From: Nakazawaea peltata
Lineage: Eukaryota; Ascomycota; Pichiomycetes; Alaninales; Pachysolenaceae
Length of the DNA: 64,000 bases
Assembly: GCA_001599355.1 (NCBI GenBank)
Contig: BCGQ01000001.1
Span: 2,421,135 to 2,485,134 of the forward strand
Direction: 5' to 3'
Shown: positions 8,797-17,236 of the stretch, piece after piece
Position numbering within the stretch: position 1 is the stretch's first letter
How the letters are laid out: each line of letters opens with the position of its first letter
Translations under genes and position numbers: made by a program
Notes under the pieces: model-generated
What the model saw: the letters and a program-made list of their open reading frames with translations, nothing else
Told to the model about the DNA's origin: nothing
The model's database searches: none

Positions 8797-10668
8797 TCAA
8801 AACTCACCATTATTCAACTTTTCTCTTGTTCTACGAAGTTTTTCCTCCCGCGTCTTAGGACTCAACAGAGCTCTAAAAGGATGAGGTTGACGCGCCAGCG
8901 CAGCCGAAGAAATCATAGGAGATCTATTTCCATTGGCCTTACCATCCAGTTCGAAATACTTTGGATTGATTGGTCTTTGAGAAATAGACGTAAACGTGGA
9001 AGACAGAATAGAATCCGTCGACAACTGTTTCCTTAATATCTTCTTTGATACTACCGAATGGTCAAAGCTAGACAAATTCTCTTCATTATCATCAAGATAA
9101 TCTGACGAAGGAATCTCATTTGTCTCATGGTCCACCTCTTCATCTGATTCATCAATTATAGAGTTATCAGCTGTGAGAGCCACTCTTGATTGAGAATCAT
9201 CTGCAGCGCTGTCATAATATGAAGGTGCAGGGTGCAGCGCCGTTAATTTCGAATGTGTTTGTCCAACCAGAGTACGGAAGTTTCTATGCGCCACTGACGA
9301 ATTGGATGTCGTCACTACTGATGACCCATCGCCGCGATCTTTCGACCCGTTGACAATAGAAGATGGCAGAAAGACAAATTCATCATCAACATTATTGGAA
9401 TTGATGTCTGTAGGTGTTCTAGAATTTGAAGGCATTGGTCTTGGCCCCTTTAAAGGAGAGTATTTCACTGGTTGGGGTACGAAAGCTTCTTCCTCTAATG
9501 GAGGAGTTCCAACTCTTGGAAGAGTTGGCTCTATGTTTTTAGTATCGTTCTCATCCAGTTGTTCTACTCCATCATCGATGTCAACATCAGGGTATGGAGC
9601 TGACACAGTCCCTTCATCTTCATTGGAATTCGCAACATTGTCCAACAGGGAATCACCTACTGGATATGGCAGGATTCCAGGTTGCTGTGTCCGAAGAATC
9701 GAATTTCTATTCCTTCCTCCAGAGTACATCGATGTCCGTGTACTACGCGTATACACATCGTTAGAGCTCATTGGATTATAATTGTAGTATCCTTCTTCTT
9801 CCTCTGCATCATTAATGACAGGATTTTGAGTTTGATGTTGATAGCCTCTATAGTTACTAGGACTGCCATTTATCATATCCAGGGGTTGTGCTTGAATATT
9901 CTCCTCATACAAGAGTCTTGGATCTGTTGTATCGGCTACAGTAGCATCTGCGGCATCATTGTTTTGTGTGTAGTTATCATCATCATCATCTGAGTCAACT
10001 TGTTTGGATTTATCATCCTCATCGCCTGTTTGTACATATCCATATGTTTCCTTCAATGGGAGCATCGAGTACATTTCAACATTATTAGATCTATCAAGCT
10101 TCTTCTTCATATCATAAATATTTCTAGAAGAAGCAGTTCTCCTCATGATACATAAAACTGTACCACTGACAGCAAGAAGAACAGTACTAGCAAGGATAAT
10201 CCATCCTCCCCAATCTAAATGAGGTATGAATAACAAGATATCCACAAGGAATGATAATAAACATAATAAGAAGCTGAAAAAACTCCATAAGATGAGGAAG
10301 AACAAAAACTTCAAGGATCTATTGGCAAACTTGAAGTGTGTCAAGATACTCATGATCAACAAAATGAGAGTGAATCCGGCTGAAATAGCATGGACCACAA
10401 GTAAATTGGAGATGGAATGTCTGGCATTCGAAGGTAAAGTGAATCCTTTCAAGTCGGTCAAAGTGGTCTTGGAGTACCCAATTTCAATGTTAGAACATAC
10501 TCCCGAATCTGTTGAACAGAGACCGAACACACCAAACTTGTATCCATCGTATGTGCACAAAGTGATATTAGAAGTGATTGGTACCGACAATACGCTCACA
10601 AGTTGCAAAGCAAACGAGATTAGCACAAGGATAGTGAGAGTCGTGGCTACCTTATAATGGAAATACAT
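8797..10668 (-). CDS. RIM9: pH-response regulator palI/RIM9
   Basis: Plasma-membrane component of the Rim101/PacC alkaline pH-sensing pathway, of the SUR7/PalI superfamily. The 623 residues begin with the family layout: TM1 at about 8-30, an extracellular loop with paired cysteines (LCTYDGYKFGVFGLCST and a third Cys in GVCSN), then TM2 (about 88-108), TM3 (about 120-145) and TM4 (about 155-175). The remaining 440 residues are a long cytoplasmic tail, acidic and Ser-rich (DSDDDDDNYTQNND), ending in a basic patch rich in Arg/Lys. S. cerevisiae Rim9 is much shorter; the long tail is as in filamentous PalI. It converges with no gene; RPF1 follows upstream on the same strand. Confidence 0.85.
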   Translation of the reverse strand: MYFHYKVATTLTILVLISFALQLVSVLSVPITSNITLCTYDGYKFGVFGLCSTDSGVCSNIEIGYSKTTLTDLKGFTLPSNARHSISNLLVVHAISAGFTLILLIMSILTHFKFANRSLKFLFFLILWSFFSFLLCLLSFLVDILLFIPHLDWGGWIILASTVLLAVSGTVLCIMRRTASSRNIYDMKKKLDRSNNVEMYSMLPLKETYGYVQTGDEDDKSKQVDSDDDDDNYTQNNDAADATVADTTDPRLLYEENIQAQPLDMINGSPSNYRGYQHQTQNPVINDAEEEEGYYNYNPMSSNDVYTRSTRTSMYSGGRNRNSILRTQQPGILPYPVGDSLLDNVANSNEDEGTVSAPYPDVDIDDGVEQLDENDTKNIEPTLPRVGTPPLEEEAFVPQPVKYSPLKGPRPMPSNSRTPTDINSNNVDDEFVFLPSSIVNGSKDRGDGSSVVTTSNSSVAHRNFRTLVGQTHSKLTALHPAPSYYDSAADDSQSRVALTADNSIIDESDEEVDHETNEIPSSDYLDDNEENLSSFDHSVVSKKILRKQLSTDSILSSTFTSISQRPINPKYFELDGKANGNRSPMISSAALARQPHPFRALLSPKTREEKLRRTREKLNNGEF

Positions 10669-11002
10669 AATGCAGAGTCGGAGCGGCGAAACTCTCTATA
10701 TGATGAGGTCAAAAGAGTTGGAAAAAACCCACTTGGAAAAAAATCTTTATCAACCTGCACTCTCCGAAAGCATGGATTCGACGATATAATGTCAAATCTC
10801 CACTCTTCCTTGAGACCTTGCTGTTCTTTACCTCGATTCTATTTTTTTACCCGTTTCAAGGTTTGTTTACAAAAAAATACCGTTTGGGTCGCACAAGATG
10901 AGGATCCCGCCTAAGGAAAGGTGCGCGCGCAGGTCCCGATCGTCAGAGATTACAAGGGGGGGTAAAAGATGCAATAGTATATAAGATGTAGATATACATG
11001 GT
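10669..11002. other. Intergenic, RIM9 promoter side
   Basis: Upstream of RIM9 and downstream of RPF1. It includes a GGCGCGCGC-like stretch near 10921 and GGGTCGCACAAG near 10887, a variant of the GGGTCGTGCA motif seen elsewhere. No ORF with coding character. Confidence 0.4.
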
Positions 11003-11890
11003 CTAAAGGTAGAATTTTCTCTTGTCTCTCTCCATATCTGGTCTGTGTTCCCATTCGACTTCTTCTTTGATACCTTTTTGGACTCTTCTCAATTTCAAGG
11101 TGAATTGTGGACCGATCTCTTGTAATCCGACTCTTTCTTCATTTTTGAAGACGTAACGATGTCTTCTGAAAAAGATGAAATCTCTTTGGTTATGAAGTGT
11201 CACCACTTGTCTACCTTGGAATTCAGGTCTGTGGGGGAACAATGATTGGAATAATCTACCCACTGTACTACCTAATCTGGTGGTGAAATTATTTAAAATT
11301 AATTCCGGAATATGGTTAGTGGCTCTACCATGGCCTTGAATCAGTTTAGATTCGGTGAAAGAACTGATGCTGAAATAGAATGTAGGTCCTTCAGGAAGAT
11401 GAATGAATGTCAATCCATTTACCACTTTCTTATCCTCGTTGATCACAATCAAATCCGTGTACTCTCTGTTAGAACAAAATTGCGCCATATCTTTCATACT
11501 ATATTCTCTATTTCTTTTCACAAAGGTGCAGTTTGGCAATATCCCCATTAAAGTGTCTGCAAATTTGTACAGCACTTTCTTAGCATTAGCATTAGTTGTG
11601 AGAAGAATCTTGGGATCTTTAGAATCATTGAAGTAAGAAGAGAAGTCATCTTCTCCTTCAACTTCCAGATTCACCGTCTCATCAAACACTCTTTTCGAAT
11701 CTATTGTTTGAGTGACATTATTCTTCAATCTCTCCTCTTTTAAGGCTGGGTTTTCTTGCTCTTCCCTTGCCCTCAGGCTTCTCATCTTATGTTTAGCTTT
11801 ATCCTTTTCATGCTTCAATTTGGCGAACAATTCTTGCCTTTTGAGCTTGTTCTTCACTTGGATACGGTTCGTCTCTTTGTCAATACCCAT
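11003..11890 (-). CDS. RPF1: Ribosome production factor 1 (Brix domain)
   Basis: Nucleolar 60S-subunit assembly factor; with partners of the Brix family it acts on pre-27S/7S rRNA particles. At 295 residues it has the same length as S. cerevisiae Rpf1. The basic N-terminal helix (NKLKRQELFAKLKHEKDKAK) is followed by the Brix domain (about 90-280), with ILLTTNANAKK, FTTRLGSTVGRLFQSLFP and FRRHRYVFKNEERVGLQEIG, the last resembling the RNA-binding region of the family. The ATG at 11890 is the only sensible start. Confidence 0.95.
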   Translation of the reverse strand: MGIDKETNRIQVKNKLKRQELFAKLKHEKDKAKHKMRSLRAREEQENPALKEERLKNNVTQTIDSKRVFDETVNLEVEGEDDFSSYFNDSKDPKILLTTNANAKKVLYKFADTLMGILPNCTFVKRNREYSMKDMAQFCSNREYTDLIVINEDKKVVNGLTFIHLPEGPTFYFSISSFTESKLIQGHGRATNHIPELILNNFTTRLGSTVGRLFQSLFPHRPEFQGRQVVTLHNQRDFIFFRRHRYVFKNEERVGLQEIGPQFTLKLRRVQKGIKEEVEWEHRPDMERDKRKFYL

Positions 11891-12232
11891 CTTGTCGATG
11901 TTTAAGCTAGACTGAATTCCAACGATGAGCTCATCTATTCACATCATCTGAAAATTTTTTTAATAAAATTTTTTTTTCTAGTGATTTTGCGGATATTTCC
12001 TTGATAGGAAGGTGGGAGAAATTACCTAGTATAGTAGTCATATATGTTCCAAGTTGATCTTCATCAGATGGTAGGATTAGCTTGTACACCTTCGTTCAGA
12101 GCTATATGTTTGATAGTGTAGGACTAGTCAAACTTCATTACATAGTAACCTACAGCTTAATCTACAATTCCCAAATTCAATCGTAATTATATCACTGTAT
12201 ACAAGTATAGATCCTTCTGGAATCAGTAAAGA
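11891..12232. other. Intergenic between FMC1 and RPF1
   Basis: AT-rich, with T/A tracts near 11950-11975 directly upstream of RPF1. No ORF or RNA gene seen. Confidence 0.4.
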
Positions 12233-12661
12233 TTACTCTGGAACCTCCAAACCAACCATATGAGCAGTCTTTCTGACGTTATCAGATTGCTCCATGCTGA
12301 GACCTGGATTATATCTCTTCAATAAATCTTCATACTCTCTTTGGGTAGCAAGGAAAATGCCAATATTTTGTAAGTGTAATTTGTCATTCACAGTGACATC
12401 TGCTTGGGAAGCGATCGATTCAACAAATGTAGCATCAACAGTTGGTGGTTTCAATACTGTCAGTTTCTTCAACAGCTCGATAGTCAGGGCATCTAGACTT
12501 TTACCAGCCTTCACCACTTGCATCTTTTTATAAGCCAACAAAGCATCTTGCTTCTTTTGGTTGTTCTTTTGATGTACTTCGAACAGTTTCAGGGTGACTG
12601 TTTCTAATTCCTTACGAATGATACTTACGAGCTCAGAGGCTGCCTTTGATCTAATCGACAT
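12233..12661 (-). CDS. FMC1: ATP synthase assembly factor FMC1
   Basis: Mitochondrial matrix chaperone needed, with Atp12, for F1-ATPase assembly at high temperature. The ATG at 12661 gives MSIRSKAASELVSIIRKELE and 142 residues; the frame extends three codons further only to a GTG. The C-terminal block QREYEDLLKRYNPG followed by RKTAHMVGLEVPE matches the diagnostic end of yeast Fmc1 almost residue for residue. The family is normally about 110-155 residues. It is divergent from the ubiquitin-like-repeat gene, 211 bases apart, so they may share a promoter. Confidence 0.92.
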   Translation of the reverse strand: MSIRSKAASELVSIIRKELETVTLKLFEVHQKNNQKKQDALLAYKKMQVVKAGKSLDALTIELLKKLTVLKPPTVDATFVESIASQADVTVNDKLHLQNIGIFLATQREYEDLLKRYNPGLSMEQSDNVRKTAHMVGLEVPE

Positions 12662-12872
12662 TTCTAACACACGATTTCAATGCACTCAACGTCTCTACTA
12701 GCTCGAATTTTCGACTGACTCTAAAGCTTCAAATTGAGATTTTGTTCATTTTGTTCATTTTCTCCATTTTTTCCTTCCTTTTTCGGTATTTTTCACCTTT
12801 TCTAATGGGCTCGGAAGAAGAGCCATAAGAGCAGAGGTCGACATAGCAGAAGGTTACAGAGGTGATATCTGG

Positions 12873-14675
12873 ATGAGTGAACCGGAGACTGCAGCCGAAG
12901 AGACTGTACTGGCTCTCAAAGCCAAAATCGAGAGACTAGAAGACAAGCAGCTGTTCTTAGAAAACCAGCTATGGTTATACAAATATAAGCTCCGTTTACT
13001 TAAGATCTCAGCGTCTAATAAGAACGAGAGACCAGTGAAAATAAGTGTCAATTATGGCGGGGATTTATGGGGTAAGGATTATGAGGTTGTGTCTAGCTTG
13101 AAAATAGTGTCACTTAAGAAGCTAATTTATGAGGATACTGGTGTTCTCATCGATGATCAGGCTCTTTTTCTTGAAGAAAATCAGCTTCGAGATGACTTCA
13201 GTCTTAGTGATTATTTGATATCGGGAGATGGGTTAGGGTTGAAACTTGAAATAGCCAAAGCAACTTTTTCCATTAATGATACTATCTACTCGGTGTCTGT
13301 TGAAGATACTATTGAAGAATTCAAGAAAAAGGCTGGTATTGACGGCTACTTTTGTAAGGGCTCAGAGGTTATTCCAGCTGACTCAAGTATAATGCGGTTA
13401 GTCATGGGCAGAGATTATAATTTGAAGAAATATATGGTGATAGTAAGAGATGATAAGGATGAGAAAGAGATGTCTCGATATGGAATTGACTCGGTAACTG
13501 AGTTGAAGACTCTCTTTAAACATATCTATATTCCATTGGATATTGAGGATAAATTGAAGGAGTTTAAAGAGGCATCTTTGCAATTGACCTCCGATTGGGA
13601 ACTAATGATCAGTAATACTTCAGCCCTGAAGTCAAATAAAAAGAAGGTAGAATTGACTATGACACTCGCCGATATTAAGAATCTCTTCAACATCTCTCAA
13701 TCGAACGTTGACCTTGAAATTTTCAGCGAATCCTCAAACACTTACAAGAAGATGAGTAGTACTGATAAATTAGAAGATATCGTAGACCCATTTGGTAAAC
13801 CATTACTCATTGCGAGAAAAGTAAAGACTAGGTTTATGAGATTTAATAAAGAACAGATCTCATTGACCCACCATGATGGTCTGACAATTGAAGATCTCGA
13901 GAAACAAACAGCTGGATTCTATTTTGTATCGATTAAAGATCATAAAATTGTTAGTAAATCATGGAATAAGGTTGATACCTGCAAACTTTGTAGATTCAAG
14001 CTTGCTATTTATGCATTTTCATCAAATTCTACAGACAATCCGGATCTTGAGCTTGGCTTAGATGACTCTATCGCCTCTAAAAGTGTGTTTGATGTGGTTA
14101 GTGAAGTAGATCCTCTATTATTAAGAGCTGGTACGGATGAAATTGTATTAGAGGTAGACACTCATACCCCTCAAATAGCCTCTATTTGTAAAATTAAAGA
14201 TTTAATCGAAGATATGATTTTACAAAACTCGACGATTGTCACAGGTCAAGTGAATCGCCGATTCCATATTAGTCGGATCTCAACACCTTCAAAAGTGTTC
14301 CCGTTCTATTACACAGCTTCATCTTCTATTTTAGATTTGAAAAAATATATTAAAGAATTACATGCCAATACTTCATTTGATTTCCGATTATTACACTGCA
14401 AGAAGTCACATGATAAATCTGGATTTATCAACCTTGAAAGATTCCCCGACTATGAGACATTGTTGAATTGTAACCCAGAAGGAGATTACGATACGATTTA
14501 TTATGAAATAAAGACAGGTAAAGAGCCGCCGGGAGATTCCGGTAATGATGGTATTAGGGATGACATTGGATATCAAAGCACTTGGGTGGTAGAATACGAT
14601 AACACAAAGACTACTGTAGGTACAGTTAACGGGATAGTCAAATCTTACACGACCCATGTGTTTAATGTAAAGTAG
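12873..14675 (+). CDS. Coiled-coil protein with tandem ubiquitin-like folds
   Basis: Not recognised as a named family. The 600 residues begin with a leucine-rich coiled coil (about 8-46: ALKAKIERLEDKQLFLENQL), then a clear ubiquitin-like fold (about 54-128) with VKISVNYGG, a helix in SLKKLIYEDTG, and LEENQLRDDFSLSDYLISG, which parallels the ubiquitin segment around GKQLEDGRTLSDYNIQ. At least two more regions show the same strand-strand-helix-strand plan: about 129-195 (INDTIYSVSVEDTIEEFKKK) and about 472-546 (SSILDLKKYIKELHANTSF ending in DTIYYEIKTG). The intervening parts (235-320, 327-385) are weaker candidates. No terminal GlyGly is present, so it is probably not conjugated. A scaffold that displays ubiquitin-like modules is possible; this is inference from fold pattern only. 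Confidence 0.75.
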   Translation: MSEPETAAEETVLALKAKIERLEDKQLFLENQLWLYKYKLRLLKISASNKNERPVKISVNYGGDLWGKDYEVVSSLKIVSLKKLIYEDTGVLIDDQALFLEENQLRDDFSLSDYLISGDGLGLKLEIAKATFSINDTIYSVSVEDTIEEFKKKAGIDGYFCKGSEVIPADSSIMRLVMGRDYNLKKYMVIVRDDKDEKEMSRYGIDSVTELKTLFKHIYIPLDIEDKLKEFKEASLQLTSDWELMISNTSALKSNKKKVELTMTLADIKNLFNISQSNVDLEIFSESSNTYKKMSSTDKLEDIVDPFGKPLLIARKVKTRFMRFNKEQISLTHHDGLTIEDLEKQTAGFYFVSIKDHKIVSKSWNKVDTCKLCRFKLAIYAFSSNSTDNPDLELGLDDSIASKSVFDVVSEVDPLLLRAGTDEIVLEVDTHTPQIASICKIKDLIEDMILQNSTIVTGQVNRRFHISRISTPSKVFPFYYTASSSILDLKKYIKELHANTSFDFRLLHCKKSHDKSGFINLERFPDYETLLNCNPEGDYDTIYYEIKTGKEPPGDSGNDGIRDDIGYQSTWVVEYDNTKTTVGTVNGIVKSYTTHVFNVK

Positions 14676-14819
14676 TGTTCGGAGCAATTTTTCACCTAGC
14701 AATCAAGTTAGGGGTTTTTTCGCTTGCGATCTGATAGCAATGTAATATAAAATAGGAGTATATAAATGGGGGCATCGCAACCCCTGAATAGATATGTCAA
14801 TAGATAATTAGTAACTACG

Positions 14820-15165
14820 ATGTGTATTCCAGGTATTCCAGGACTTCCTTTTGTGATATTCGGGTGTAAGTAAATCTGAAGTTAAAGTTAATAGTATAAT
14901 AATGTACTAACAACTTTGTTATATAGTCAAAGACATAAATAATGACCTTGACAAGTTAAAGGGCAAGAAATTTATGTGTCAACATTGTCATAATGAAGCG
15001 ATGAAAGGTGTTCGAAAGATCAAGTTTTTCGAGTTGTTTTGGATACCTTTGATTCCTTTCTATTGGAGCAAACAATTAAGATGTGATATTTGTGGGCATG
15101 CTATAGATGTTGATGGTGGACAGATTAGCAAGCTTCAGAAGGGAGAGAAAATTCCTGGAATCTAG
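14820..15165 (+). CDS. Small zinc-ribbon protein, spliced
   Basis: Two exons, 14820-14865 and 14927-15165, give a 94-residue protein beginning MCIPGIPGLPFVIFGF. The intron (14866-14926) has a GTAAGT donor, TACTAAC at 14905-14911 and TATAG acceptor. Two CxxC knuckles (FMCQHCHNE and LRCDICGHA) flank a hydrophobic segment (FFELFWIPLIPFYW), the layout of the fungal zinc-ribbon_15 type of small proteins, whose role is unknown to me. A TATATAAATGGGGG box lies at 14758-14771, about 60 bases before the ATG. Without the intron only the last 63 codons would be seen, lacking the first zinc-binding context. Confidence 0.85.
14866..14926 (+). other. Spliceosomal intron, 61 bases
   Basis: GTAAGT donor, perfect TACTAAC branch point (14905-14911) and TATAG acceptor; it splits a Phe codon and joins two open frames. 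Confidence 0.92.
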
Positions 15166-15616
15166 ACAATTGTTATCCAGTATGTTTAATTAGTTGAATG
15201 AATCAATAATGCCTTATCATTTGGTGCCCTCTAAGTGCCGTAGCTTACCACTCCCAACCCCTCTAAGCACCCCTGCCCTCTTTTCTAAGACTTCCTAATG
15301 CGCTCCCCTACTGTACCTGCCCCCCGCCCCTCTGGAAAAAATAGAAATAAAACTTGAATTGTTAGACCATTTGTTCTGCGCAGAAGGGCAAATCTGAAAC
15401 CCAGAAACAGAAATTTCACAACATGCGCGTGCATGACTTCAAATAATATTCCCGGGAAAACGTAAGCCCCCCAAAAAGGGATACAGCAGAAAGGTCTACA
15501 GAAAATCTAAATAAATACAGATTATTCTTAAAATAATTAGGCATAAGTAGTAACAAAACTTGATGCTTTAAAAAAAAACAAAGCAGTACATCATAAAGTT
15601 AGGCAAAGTAAAATTC
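15166..15616. other. Intergenic, C-rich tract, convergent genes
   Basis: Shared 3' region of the zinc-ribbon gene and the sugar transporter. Pyrimidine-rich on the plus strand at about 15240-15335 (CCCCTCTAAGCACCCC, CCCCCCGCCCC). An AAGGGCAAAT motif lies at 15384-15393. No ORF. Confidence 0.45.
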
Positions 15617-17236
15617 TTAAACCTCAACCTTCTCCTCGTGGGCACTTTGAGACTTGTCAGCCAAACCCAACTCAGAAGCAAAGGTTTGGTGAGGAACCCA
15701 CTTAGCAGAAGTTCTTGGAGTAGTCTCTTCCAACATTCTGTCAACTTGTTCCAAAGTCAAACCCTTGGTTTCTGGAACCAAAAGGAAGGCGTAAACGAAA
15801 CAACAGGTACACAAAGCACCCCAGATGAAGAAGACCTTAGCACCCAAGTTACCTTCGTCTTCACCAACCATGTATGGAGTGATAACGGCAATGATACAGT
15901 TCCACAACCAGTTAGAAGCAGTAGACAAAGCAACACCTCTGGATCTGATTGGCAATGGGAAAATCTCACCAATCAAAACCCAAGCACCTGGACCCCAAGT
16001 GGAGGCAAAGAAGAAGATGTAGATACAGATGAAGGAAATGACAGCCTTGTAAGCATCCTTGTTACCAACACAGGCGGTACCAATAATAGCAGCGATGAAC
16101 TCACAGATCAACATACCAAGGGCACCCCAGATCAAAATTGGACGACGACCAAAGTGCTCGACAAAGTAGAAAGAGAATGGAGTAGAGACAACGTTAACGA
16201 TGGTGGTGATCATGGAAATAATGAATGGGTTAGAAATGGTACCCAATTCTTGGAAGAAAGTAGTACCAAAGTAGAAGATGAAGTTAACACCAGTCCATTG
16301 TTGCATCATTTGTAAAGAGGTACCCAAGATAGTTCTTCTCAAGTTAGAAGATGGGTTTCTCAAACCACCCTTGAAACACAGAGCCCAAGAAGCAAAGTAA
16401 CCACCTTCTGGCATTAATCTAGATTCGTACTCGTGGTTGGCAATAATTTCCAGTAATTCATCCTTGATGTAGTCAGAGTCAACTGGTTGACCTCTCAACT
16501 TAGACAAAACAATAGCTGCCTTTTCTTGCTTTCCCTTCTTAATGAAGTAACGTGGGGATTCTGGCAACAAGAACAAACCGGTAGCCAAGATAATAGCCCA
16601 CAGCATTTGAATGGCAATTGGAATTCTGTAAGAACCAGAGTCGGTTCTGTCTTGAGTAGCGTAGTCAACACAAGAAGCAAGCATCAAACCAATGGTGATA
16701 CAGAATTGGTAACCAGAAACAATGGCACCTCTGACCTTCTTTGGAGAGATCTCAGACATATACAAGATAATAATGGAGGAAACGAAACCAACACCGAAAC
16801 CAGCAATCAAACGACCAGCAACCAACAAACCGATGGCAGTGGAAGCAGTTTGTAAAATAACACCAACAATGAAAATAGCACAACCCAGAATAATGGTGAA
16901 ACGACGACCAATCCAGTCAGCCAAGTCACCAGCAATAATAGCACCGAAGAAAGTACCACAGGACAAAATAGAAGTAATCAAAGATTTTTGCCACGAGGCC
17001 AAAGCATCCTTACCAGGCAGGAACTCTTGAATGAAGTAATCCATACCCATGACACCAGAAATATAACCAGAGTCGAAACCGAAGAAAATACCACCGAAGG
17101 CAGCAAAGGCACACATCATGTAGGCCTTGAAAGTAACAGGAGCCTCAATACGGTTAAGGTCGCTGGTACCCTTGATAACATTGTTGTGAAGCTCCTCAGG
17201 AGTCTCCACCTTCAAGTCTTGTTCACTAGAAGACAT
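15617..17236 (-). CDS. High-affinity monosaccharide transporter (HGT1-like MFS)
   Basis: Plasma-membrane sugar:proton symporter type, 539 residues with 12 predicted membrane segments. Family signatures: GGIFFGFDSGYISGVMGMDY in TM1, D-x-x-GRR after TM2 (DLADWIGRR), GRLIAGFGVGFVSS, the PESPRYF motif before the central loop, QQWTGVNFIFYFGTTFF in TM7, FGRRPILIWGA, and PETKGLTLEQVD at the C-terminal end. It is closer to the Candida HGT1/HGT2 and filamentous high-affinity glucose transporter type than to HXTs. Codon bias is strong (TTG, GGT, GCC), so expression is high at least in some condition. A TATA (complement of 17313-17320) lies about 80 bases upstream and the upstream region is unusually long. 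Confidence 0.92.
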   Translation of the reverse strand: MSSSEQDLKVETPEELHNNVIKGTSDLNRIEAPVTFKAYMMCAFAAFGGIFFGFDSGYISGVMGMDYFIQEFLPGKDALASWQKSLITSILSCGTFFGAIIAGDLADWIGRRFTIILGCAIFIVGVILQTASTAIGLLVAGRLIAGFGVGFVSSIIILYMSEISPKKVRGAIVSGYQFCITIGLMLASCVDYATQDRTDSGSYRIPIAIQMLWAIILATGLFLLPESPRYFIKKGKQEKAAIVLSKLRGQPVDSDYIKDELLEIIANHEYESRLMPEGGYFASWALCFKGGLRNPSSNLRRTILGTSLQMMQQWTGVNFIFYFGTTFFQELGTISNPFIISMITTIVNVVSTPFSFYFVEHFGRRPILIWGALGMLICEFIAAIIGTACVGNKDAYKAVISFICIYIFFFASTWGPGAWVLIGEIFPLPIRSRGVALSTASNWLWNCIIAVITPYMVGEDEGNLGAKVFFIWGALCTCCFVYAFLLVPETKGLTLEQVDRMLEETTPRTSAKWVPHQTFASELGLADKSQSAHEEKVEV

